NCBI GenBank assembly: GCA_028871265.1
Contig: JAGWNR010000036.1
Coordinates: 1-6,838 of the forward strand
DNA: 6,838 nt
Direction: 5' to 3'
Source of the DNA: Patescibacteria group bacterium
Lineage (GTDB): Bacteria > Patescibacteriota > Minisyncoccia > Phycocordibacterales > PALSA-1337
The position numbers and the translations under genes are program-made. The notes below the pieces were generated by a model. The model searched no databases, had not been told where the DNA came from, and saw only the letters and a list, made by a program, of their open reading frames with translations. Positions within the stretch are counted from its first letter, which is position 1; each line of letters opens with the position of its first letter. Shown here one piece after another: positions 1-5,713 of this stretch.

Positions 1-9
1 TGGCCTTAT

Positions 10-35
10 GTCCGACATATTACCCGAAGTCCGAC
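10..35. repeat. GTCCGAC direct repeat pair downstream of prfA
   Basis: The heptamer GTCCGAC occurs at 10-16 and again at 29-35, 19 bp apart start to start. Because GTCCGAC is a palindrome except for its central base, the two copies could also pair as a 7-bp stem with one central mismatch and a 12-nt loop. On the plus strand the second copy is followed by a short T-rich run (42-48), so a weak terminator for a gene entering from the left is possible. On the minus strand no T-run follows. The function is unknown and the window edge limits the view. Confidence 0.35.
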
Positions 36-43
36 CTCGTCTT

Positions 44-1018
44 TTATTCCGCTTCATTGCCCATCTTGCCGGTTTTTTCAAATTCGTGTAGTGATTCAAT
101 GATTGGCTCAAGATCGCCGGCAAAAATAGTCTCTATATTGTGCCAGCTTTTTTTAAAGCGGTGATCGGTGATACGGTCTTGCAAAATATTATAAGTACGA
201 ATCTTTTCGGAGCGATCGCCGGTGCCTAGCTGAGATTTTTTGTTGGCGCTAAATTTTTTGGCTGCTTCTTCTTCCATTTGCGCTTCAATTTTAGCGGTCA
301 AAATCTGCAGGGCGCGCTCGCGGTTTGCTGATTGTGAACGTTCGGCGGTGACGCGTACATCCAAACCGGTCGGTTTGTGAACCAATCGGACAGCCGTTTC
401 GACTTTGTTCACATTCTGACCGCCTTTGCCGCCTGCCCTGGAGAATTCCATTTCCAAATCAGCCGGCGGAATGACCAGCTTGGTTTTCTTTCTTATGGGC
501 AAAATTGCCACTGCGGCAGTAGATGTATGAACCCGGCCACTCTTTTCTGTTTCGGGAACACGCTGAATACGATGTACGCCGGTTTCCCATCGCAAATCGT
601 TGTAGGCGCCTCTGCCTTTGATTTCCAGAGAGGCCTCTTTGTAGCCCTTGAGCGAGCTTCTAGACTCCTCTACAATCTTGGCATTCCAGCCTTTAGAGGC
701 GGCGTAGGCTTTGTACATTTGCACTAATTCTTCGGCAAACAGAGCCGCTTCTTCCCCACCGGCACCGGCACGCACTTCCAAAATGAGCTCATTTGGTATT
801 TCAATCTCTTCTTTTTCGGATTCAAGAATCGCTTTGACTTGATCTTCGATATTTTTTTTCTGTTCGGCAAGCGATTTCAAGTCGGCCTCGGCCATCTCGC
901 GCATAGTTTCATCCTCGGCCATTTTCAAGGTCTCCGCTTCATCTTTTAAAAGCTTTTCGTACATGTCGGCCAAAAAAGCCGTTTTGTGATTCTTTTTGAG
1001 ATCGTCTAAATTAAACAT
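44..1018 (-). CDS. prfA: Peptide chain release factor 1 (RF1), N-terminally short
   Basis: RF1 recognises UAA and UAG in the ribosomal A site and triggers hydrolysis of peptidyl-tRNA in the cytoplasm. The 324 aa product has the RF1 signatures in order: an acidic helical N-terminal domain (about 1-75), [12 protein letters not shown] (83-94), the codon-reading PxT tripeptide as PET (155-157) followed by RVHTS (162-166), the catalytic GGQ loop (199-201), and [11 protein letters not shown] (267-277). PxT and the last motif separate it from RF2, which has SPF. The NVNKVETAV stretch after GGQ is also found in cyanobacterial-type RF1. E. coli RF1 has 360 aa; aligning the shared MREMA block (39-43 here, about 74-78 there) shows about 35 residues missing at the N-terminus. 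The start is firm: upstream in frame there are 17 codons without ATG, GTG or TTG, then TGA. The stop is TAA. No Shine-Dalgarno is visible. The usual partner prmC is not seen, but only 43 bases remain downstream. Confidence 0.97.
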   Translation of the reverse strand: MFNLDDLKKNHKTAFLADMYEKLLKDEAETLKMAEDETMREMAEADLKSLAEQKKNIEDQVKAILESEKEEIEIPNELILEVRAGAGGEEAALFAEELVQMYKAYAASKGWNAKIVEESRSSLKGYKEASLEIKGRGAYNDLRWETGVHRIQRVPETEKSGRVHTSTAAVAILPIRKKTKLVIPPADLEMEFSRAGGKGGQNVNKVETAVRLVHKPTGLDVRVTAERSQSANRERALQILTAKIEAQMEEEAAKKFSANKKSQLGTGDRSEKIRTYNILQDRITDHRFKKSWHNIETIFAGDLEPIIESLHEFEKTGKMGNEAE

Positions 1019-1023
1019 ATTGT

Positions 1024-1086
1024 ATACGAATGTGACTATTTTGGATTCGTAGCGATTCGTATATTCGTATCATTTGTATATTAGTA
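1024..1086. repeat. Degenerate ATTCGTA tandem array between prfA and the transglycosylase gene
   Basis: Exact copies of ATTCGTA lie at 1045-1051, 1055-1061 and 1063-1069. Degenerate copies follow at 1072-1078 (ATTTGTA) and 1080-1086 (ATTAGTA), giving starts 8-10 bp apart. An inverted copy, TACGAAT, lies at 1025-1031 and could pair with any of the exact units, for example 1045-1051 with a 13-nt loop. The array fills most of the 73-bp gap upstream of prfA. It has no terminator-like T-run. It may be a regulatory site, a replication-slippage product or a small intergenic repeat; the sequence alone does not decide. Confidence 0.55.
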
Positions 1087-1091
1087 TGCTC

Positions 1092-2492
1092 TTATAATCC
1101 TTGCAACGGATCAATCTGATTAATTTGAATTCTATTGGCCAGAGCCATAACACTGGCGCCATAAGAAGACGCACCAATCGCATAACCGCAGGCATGACCG
1201 GAATAATATTTGCAAGCGGCATTCTTTTGCGCCGAATAGCTAGAGGAACCCGCACCCAAATCAGACAGATACAGACCGGCAGCCATAAATGCGTGCAAAG
1301 GCGTCCATGGATTTGGTTCGCTGGAAATACCAAGCACTGATTTTAATCTGTCGATCAAAAGTGACCAAGTTGAAGCGATGAATTGAGCCGGCCCCATACC
1401 GCCGCCATAACCGATCGATTGCGGACATGATACCGGTATTGACTTGTAATCCAATCCCAACGATGAAGTAATAGCCAAAAACGGTTGCACATCGCGCGAT
1501 GGCTTCATAACGTTGGCGACCACGCTGCCATTTTTAGAATTGACACCGGAACCGTCACCGGTATTGGTCAAATAGCAAGTACCGACGTTTTTGCCGATAC
1601 CGGTTTCCTGAGTCAAAATAGCCAACAGGAAATTCTGCGGCACACCGGTCGCTCGGTAAACGACCGTAGCATAGTTATATGCGTCACCAAAAGGTATAGC
1701 TTTGGAACCACCGGCCAAACTGAATAGTGCCGCTCTTATTTCATCGGCTTTTTGCTGACGCTCAGCTACCAATTGACCATAAGCGCTCTCATTTTCCTTA
1801 CTCACCGAAAGTAATTGCTTCTTCTGTGCTTGGGCCTGTTTGATGGTAGCCTGTTGATCCATGATGACCGCTTTGGCGTCTTCTTCTTTGTTTTGTTGCG
1901 TAGTCAATTGATCCTTCTCCGATTGATTTTGCGCTTGATTGGCACGCAATTGGTTAAAAGTTGAAGCCAGAGCGTTTTGAACTGACAAAAAACCGTCAAA
2001 ACTAGATACTGCGTCAGATAAACTGCCGCTGGAAAGTAAAACTTCCGGCAGAGTTATGTCGCCTTCTTCATAAATTTTTATCAAAATTTCTGACAATGAT
2101 TGATGACCTTGATCGATTGAACTCTGAATATTTTTAATATTTGAAGATTTTTCATCAATATTTTGGCCGAGAGTTTGAATAATCAGGTTTTCCTGTTGAA
2201 TCTTTAGCTGAGCAGCTTTGATTTGAGCGGATAGGACATTGATATCACTCTGGAGTGAACGACTCTGCGCCTGAGCGCTGGATAATTGATCCTGTGCAGC
2301 GGCGACTTCGGCGGCACATTTGGTGGAATCATTGGTTAGACGAGCTTGCCTGGCGGCGGTAGTTTCGCCGGGTAAATAACCAGTGTTGTCATAGCACGGA
2401 TCAATGACCGTGCCGGAAGTTTGGGCATGAGAAATAGAAAATGAAAAAGCAAAAAGGAAAAAGGAAAATAAGAAAAGATGGTAAAAACGCAT
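1092..2492 (-). CDS. Secreted coiled-coil protein with C-terminal lytic transglycosylase domain
   Basis: The 466 aa product is probably an exported peptidoglycan-cleaving enzyme. A signal peptide covers residues 1-23 (hydrophobic Phe/Leu core, likely cleavage after SHA). Residues about 60-255 form a long Gln/Ala-rich coiled coil broken by a hinge (about 134-174, IKIYEEGDITLPEVLLSSGS and on) like that of PcsB/CwlO/EnvC-type murein hydrolase activators. The C-terminal part (about 265-455) resembles lytic transglycosylases: LLAILTQETGIG with Glu296 as candidate catalytic acid, GGGMGPAQFIASTW (363-376), and NPWTPLHAFMAAGLYL (394-409). Lytic transglycosylases cleave MurNAc-GlcNAc bonds, leaving 1,6-anhydroMurNAc. 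Six cysteines (33, 59, 306, 356, 427, 435) could form disulfides after export. The start ATG at 2492 sits 6 nt after an extended -10 box. The stop TAA is 73 nt before prfA. The domain assignment is firm as a class; exact family and substrate are inferred. Confidence 0.85.
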   Translation of the reverse strand: MRFYHLFLFSFFLFAFSFSISHAQTSGTVIDPCYDNTGYLPGETTAARQARLTNDSTKCAAEVAAAQDQLSSAQAQSRSLQSDINVLSAQIKAAQLKIQQENLIIQTLGQNIDEKSSNIKNIQSSIDQGHQSLSEILIKIYEEGDITLPEVLLSSGSLSDAVSSFDGFLSVQNALASTFNQLRANQAQNQSEKDQLTTQQNKEEDAKAVIMDQQATIKQAQAQKKQLLSVSKENESAYGQLVAERQQKADEIRAALFSLAGGSKAIPFGDAYNYATVVYRATGVPQNFLLAILTQETGIGKNVGTCYLTNTGDGSGVNSKNGSVVANVMKPSRDVQPFLAITSSLGLDYKSIPVSCPQSIGYGGGMGPAQFIASTWSLLIDRLKSVLGISSEPNPWTPLHAFMAAGLYLSDLGAGSSSYSAQKNAACKYYSGHACGYAIGASSYGASVMALANRIQINQIDPLQGL

Positions 2493-2498
2493 GCTTAT

Positions 2499-2507
2499 AG
2501 TATAGCA
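2499..2507 (-). promoter_or_regulatory. Extended -10 promoter for the transglycosylase gene, leaderless spacing
   Basis: On the minus strand the sequence reads TGC then TATACT (2507 to 2499), an extended -10 element. Only 6 nt separate it from the ATG at 2492, so a start point 7 nt after the box would fall on the A of the ATG. No convincing -35 box is seen, as is common with extended -10 promoters. No Shine-Dalgarno is present. Confidence 0.6.
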
Positions 2508-2529
2508 GATTTAAGAAATAAGAATTAGT

Positions 2530-2571
2530 AATTAAGAAAAAAGCTTCAAAATATCTGCATTATTCTTAATT
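2530..2571. repeat. AT-rich inverted repeat downstream of rplY
   Basis: AATTAAGAA (2530-2538) and TTCTTAATT (2563-2571) are perfect 9-bp inverted copies around a 24-nt AT-rich loop. They lie just past the rplY stop and before the promoter of the next gene. It could be a weak rplY transcription end, but the stem has only one G:C pair, the loop is long and no clean T-run follows, so terminator function is doubtful. Confidence 0.3.
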
Positions 2572-2582
2572 CTTTTTATTCC

Positions 2583-3248
2583 TTACTTCTTTTCTTCCTT
2601 TGCTGGAACGGCATCTGCCGTAGCTTCACCTTCTTTGACTTCCTTGCCCTTGGACTCGACCTCGATAGCTGACATATCGATGGCTTGCGGAGCTTCCTCG
2701 ACTTCTTCCCTGGCTTCGGCGATAGAAGCGACGATTTCATCAGGTTTTGTGACCAGAGAAACGCCGTTTGGCAAAGTCACGTCTTTGGCATGAATGGCGC
2801 TATTCAATTCAACCAATCCAGATATATCAACGGAAATTTCATGCGGCAAATCGCGTGGCGCGGCCTCGATTTCCAAGTCACGGAGAACCTTGACCAAAAT
2901 ACCGCCTTTATCCTTGACCGCCGGTGAAATTCCAGCAAAAACAATCGGTGTGTGCACCTGCACTTTCTTGCCCTTTTCAATGACATAGAAATCGGCATGA
3001 CGAACAGCACCGGAAACGGGATGAACGTCAACGTCGTGGATGAGAACCTCGTGTTCATTGGTACCATCCTTTAAAATAACAATGGAGGATTCACCGGCCT
3101 TTTTCCAAACTTTTTTAAATTCGACCATAGAAACAGCAACCGGCGTCGATGATTCCTTTGGTCCATAAAAAACCGCCGGGATTTTGCCGGCCTTTCTCAA
3201 AACCTCATTTTTGGCGCCTGCACGGCGCTCGACAGCTAATGACAACAT
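2583..3248 (-). CDS. rplY: 50S ribosomal protein bL25, long CTC/TL5 form
   Basis: bL25 binds 5S rRNA in the central protuberance of the large subunit. The 221 aa protein has the two-domain CTC layout: an N-terminal 5S-binding L25 domain (about 1-91, with RKAGKIPAVFYG at 18-29 and HDVDVHPVSGAVRHADF at 71-87), then the TL5-type beta domain (about 92-178, with GGILVKVLRDLEIEAAPRDL at 115-134 and ISVDISGL at 138-145). A Glu/Lys-rich low-complexity tail (about 179-221) follows and is common in long CTC proteins. The length exceeds the single-domain E. coli form (94 aa) and matches the long form. The start MLSLAVERR is typical. A promoter with -35 and -10 lies directly upstream in the 51-bp gap after the pilin gene, so it can be transcribed on its own. 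The stop is TAA. Confidence 0.95.
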   Translation of the reverse strand: MLSLAVERRAGAKNEVLRKAGKIPAVFYGPKESSTPVAVSMVEFKKVWKKAGESSIVILKDGTNEHEVLIHDVDVHPVSGAVRHADFYVIEKGKKVQVHTPIVFAGISPAVKDKGGILVKVLRDLEIEAAPRDLPHEISVDISGLVELNSAIHAKDVTLPNGVSLVTKPDEIVASIAEAREEVEEAPQAIDMSAIEVESKGKEVKEGEATADAVPAKEEKK

Positions 3249-3258
3249 AGTGAAAGGT

Positions 3259-3287
3259 ATTTTACACGACTACGGGAAAAATGCAAA
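3259..3287 (-). promoter_or_regulatory. Predicted sigma70-type promoter for rplY, very short leader
   Basis: On the minus strand TTTGCA (3287-3282, 4 of 6 matches to the -35 consensus) and TAAAAT (3264-3259, 5 of 6 to the -10) are separated by exactly 17 nt. The -10 ends 10 nt before the ATG at 3248. A start at the A at 3251 would give a leader of about 3 nt with no ribosome binding site. Confidence 0.5.
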
Positions 3288-3299
3288 TTTGGATCCGAA

Positions 3300-3848
3300 T
3301 TATGGGTTGGCCAAACAACCGTTGCCGGTATTGTTACTTGAACCGTTTCCGCTAGAAATACCACCGCTTGACCCAACACAAAAATAATTTTCTGACGACG
3401 GCGACAAGGTCTCGATAGAATACACGTTATGATTAGTCCAAGTAGGATCAGAAAGGTTGTTTCCCGGACCGCCAATTAGCAATGAACCGGCCGAATTTCC
3501 GTTATTATTTATAATCGCATTACACAGTGTTTGGAATTGAGTATCACTTGAAATAGAACATGAATTGCCGCTACCGCCAAATGAATAATAAACCACCGTT
3601 CCTGGAGCACTCGGACTTCCACTAAAAGAACTAAAAGCCGAGAGGTATGAACCGTTCGAATTCCTTTGTAATTCAAACCAGTTTTTTAACTGAGTCGTTT
3701 CTTCTTGGACGGCTGCGTCTTTGCCTTTTTGTCTAGCACTACTTAATGCCGCTAAAATAATAGAAGCCAACAAACCGATTATGGAAATGACGACCAAAAG
3801 CTCGATCAAGGTAAAACCGGATCTGCGAGAAAATATAATTGATTTCAT
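3300..3848 (-). CDS. Type IV prepilin-like protein (type II secretion/pilin N-terminal motif)
   Basis: The 182 aa product begins with a short basic leader, then RRSG-FTLIELLVVISIIGLLASIILAAL, the class III prepilin motif. Prepilin peptidase would cut after Gly11, making Phe12 the methylated first residue; Glu16 is the conserved position 5 glutamate. The hydrophobic helix (12-35) serves as membrane anchor and later as filament core. An amphipathic helix (about 36-62) continues it. The C-terminal globular part is small, rich in Ser/Gly/Asn, and holds Cys97, Cys109, Cys157 and Cys178, possibly two disulfides; the NYFCVGSSGG segment (154-163) resembles pilin-like proteins of CPR bacteria. It could be a major or minor pilin or a pseudopilin. 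No assembly ATPase, platform protein or peptidase gene is in the window. It has its own promoter; the stop is TAA. Confidence 0.88.
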   Translation of the reverse strand: MKSIIFSRRSGFTLIELLVVISIIGLLASIILAALSSARQKGKDAAVQEETTQLKNWFELQRNSNGSYLSAFSSFSGSPSAPGTVVYYSFGGSGNSCSISSDTQFQTLCNAIINNNGNSAGSLLIGGPGNNLSDPTWTNHNVYSIETLSPSSENYFCVGSSGGISSGNGSSNNTGNGCLANP

Positions 3849-3857
3849 AATGTCTTA

Positions 3858-3887
3858 ATTATAGCAATATACAGAACATAAAATCAA
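3858..3887 (-). promoter_or_regulatory. Predicted promoter for the prepilin gene with extended -10
   Basis: On the minus strand TTGATT (3887-3882, 4 of 6) is followed after 18 nt by TATAAT (3863-3858, perfect -10), which is preceded by TGC and so is an extended -10. The box ends 9 nt before the ATG at 3848. A start at the A at 3851 predicts a 3-nt leader. No Shine-Dalgarno is seen. This is the strongest promoter match in the window and suits an abundant pilin. Confidence 0.65.
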
Positions 3888-3922
3888 TTACTGCGGTGGA
3901 ATAACAATCGTAAAAAATGATT

Positions 3923-5710
3923 TTAAATAATTTTGTACAGATACATATTTTCCGTACTAATGCCGACAAGCGACAGATTGGAACATTTAATCACCTGATT
4001 ATATGAATAAACGTAGGATACGTCGTATTTTTTGATAACTGCCGATTTTTGTTCACAATCCAAGCTCATAAATTGCTGATAGGGGTATACCAACGTAGAA
4101 ATTGTCGACATTTTTGATTCCAAAGGAAAATTGCCGGTAGCGGCGGCAATAGTGAGTCCTTTCCAAGGTGGGGCTATAAAAACAGCCGATTTTATGTTGG
4201 CAAATAACATCAGATCCTGTGACGTCAGATATTCTGTCACCGGCGGATCTGGCATATAAAAGGTTTGATGGCCATTTTGAGTCATCGTGAAAGTCAGTCT
4301 GCTCCAGGCATCCGACGGGTATGACAACATGCTTATTGTCATGGCAAAAATAAAAATGACCATAATCGGCTTTATCCAAGTTGGTTTCAAAGCGACCTTG
4401 ACTAACCACTCCATGAGCTTGTCAAAACCCTGACCGGATAAAATAACAAGCATGATAGAAGTCACATAAACAACCCTAGGATAATCGATAATTAGCAAAT
4501 GTGTTGTAAAAGCATATATTGACCAAAAGACAAAACCGACCCCGAGCGGTACAATTATCGACCAACATCTAGAAACAATCGAATGCCATAACCCAATAGC
4601 CGCCAAGCCCAAAAAATACCATGGTATTATGTCCCAAATTACATAAGATGAAACCCCGCCATCTAAACTGTTTCTAAATATGTATGACCGAACCAGTTCG
4701 ATTGTAGGTAAAAAACCGGATGACCTAGACATCACCAAAATTATTACAGTGGCCGGTAACGCAACCAATATAATTGATGCGAAACCGACTTGGAAAATTT
4801 TTTTACGACTATAATGCCCGGAAATTAGTCCGGCGGCAAAACCAAGGGGAATCAAAAAAATAATCATCGGTGGATAAATTATGAGAGCGCCAAAGCTGGA
4901 TGTTAGAAATAATTTCAGATCTTTTATCTTGACCGCTATAAAAGCAACCAGAAAAAACATAATGCCCAATGTAACCGGTATTAGCGACCATAAACCGGGC
5001 AAATTTCCACTGGTCGTAATAAGCGGTGCAACCAATGCGGCTACGGCGCCGGATATTTTAGAAAACTTTTTCCCGTCTCCCGCAACAACAAAAATCAGGA
5101 CAACTATTATTAAACTCCCCACAAAAGCAAACGCTTGATATGCCAAAAGTGGTGTTTGGCCTAGTAACAAAAACAATTCCGAAATGAGAGAGAAAAAGGC
5201 TATTAGCGGATGCATCATGATTGATCCATCTAACGGGTTTACGGTCGGTAAAGCGTGTGTTTTTATTGAATAGTTGGCAATGGCAATTGCCGACCACTCA
5301 TCAGAAAACGACGGGTACGGAAAGGATTGCAACAAAACGTTTGAATTCCCATCTATATGTGCCACAGTACCGGTATATGCGAAATGGACGGAGTATAATT
5401 CCAAAAAAACAATTAAACAGGCAAATATGACGAACCAGTTCGGTTTAATACCGGATAATTTTATAGAATATTTTGGCAAAAAAACACTGATCGACACTAC
5501 CAACAAATCAACACAAACATTTATTATTACCGTGGACAGATAACTAAAAACATGAAAATATTGAGTTGTGAGACCGATCAAGGTTTGACCGATAATCACA
5601 CAGACAAAAACCCACAAAAACCCTGATTTCTTGTCTTTAAAGTTAAATGTGAGAATAAACGGAGCCAGGAGCAATATCAAACCTAACGCCAATATCATAT
5701 TTATAATCAT
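3923..5710 (-). CDS. Polytopic membrane protein, probable GT-C-type glycosyltransferase
   Basis: I do not recognise a named gene. From ATG 5710 the product has 595 aa; GTG at 5722 would add four residues and overlap the divergent gene by 9 bp, and ATG 5698 would remove four. About 12-14 hydrophobic segments span residues about 3 to 462, followed by a mostly soluble C-terminal domain (about 463-595). The layout fits the GT-C superfamily (PMT/ArnT-like), which transfers sugars from polyprenyl-phosphate carriers outside the membrane. Supporting details are an acidic motif SDEW (136-139) in a loop before the third or fourth helix, as GT-C enzymes place their catalytic Asp/Glu, and an ending (KKYDVSYVYSY, then Cys, then LYKI) typical of the terminal domain of such proteins. 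The divergent GT2 neighbour could supply the lipid-linked sugar. Alternatives are a flippase or polymerase-like envelope protein. No Shine-Dalgarno is visible at any start. The stop is TAA. Confidence 0.75.
   Translation of the reverse strand: MIINMILALGLILLLAPFILTFNFKDKKSGFLWVFVCVIIGQTLIGLTTQYFHVFSYLSTVIINVCVDLLVVSISVFLPKYSIKLSGIKPNWFVIFACLIVFLELYSVHFAYTGTVAHIDGNSNVLLQSFPYPSFSDEWSAIAIANYSIKTHALPTVNPLDGSIMMHPLIAFFSLISELFLLLGQTPLLAYQAFAFVGSLIIVVLIFVVAGDGKKFSKISGAVAALVAPLITTSGNLPGLWSLIPVTLGIMFFLVAFIAVKIKDLKLFLTSSFGALIIYPPMIIFLIPLGFAAGLISGHYSRKKIFQVGFASIILVALPATVIILVMSRSSGFLPTIELVRSYIFRNSLDGGVSSYVIWDIIPWYFLGLAAIGLWHSIVSRCWSIIVPLGVGFVFWSIYAFTTHLLIIDYPRVVYVTSIMLVILSGQGFDKLMEWLVKVALKPTWIKPIMVIFIFAMTISMLSYPSDAWSRLTFTMTQNGHQTFYMPDPPVTEYLTSQDLMLFANIKSAVFIAPPWKGLTIAAATGNFPLESKMSTISTLVYPYQQFMSLDCEQKSAVIKKYDVSYVYSYNQVIKCSNLSLVGISTENMYLYKII
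5702..5707 (+). promoter_or_regulatory. Consensus -10 box of the GT2 gene, leaderless spacing, inside the divergent gene
   Basis: A perfect TATAAT ends 6 nt before the ATG at 5714, so the predicted transcription start is the A of the start codon. No -35 match is found 16-18 nt upstream. The box lies within the first codons of the minus-strand membrane protein, if that starts at 5710 or 5722. On the opposite strand the same bases read ATTATA, so the site is nearly symmetric. Confidence 0.55.
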
Positions 5711-5713
5711 ACC

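Noticed and set aside
377..727. A 116-codon plus-strand open frame inside prfA
   Set aside because: It is antisense to well-conserved RF1 sequence, shows no domain, and lacks promoter or ribosome binding site; it is a shadow of the real gene.
44..1018. RF2 or a PrfH-type factor instead of RF1, suggested by the NVNKVETAV sequence after GGQ
   Set aside because: The PET tripeptide (PxT class), RVHTS and [11 protein letters not shown] are RF1 marks, and RF1 proteins of other phyla share the NVNKVETAV variant.
1019..1026. TATACAAT directly before the prfA ATG as its promoter
   Set aside because: A start point 7 nt after the box would fall inside the gene. prfA may instead be read from an upstream box such as AATAGT (1035-1040) or by read-through from the transglycosylase gene.
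1024..1086. The ATTCGTA array as a CRISPR
   Set aside because: Units are only 7 bp with 1-3 bp between them, with no spacers of the needed length and no cas genes.
2530..2571. A strong intrinsic terminator after rplY
   Set aside because: The stem is almost all A:T, the loop is 24 nt, and there is no clean run of T after the stem, so it is reported only as an inverted repeat.
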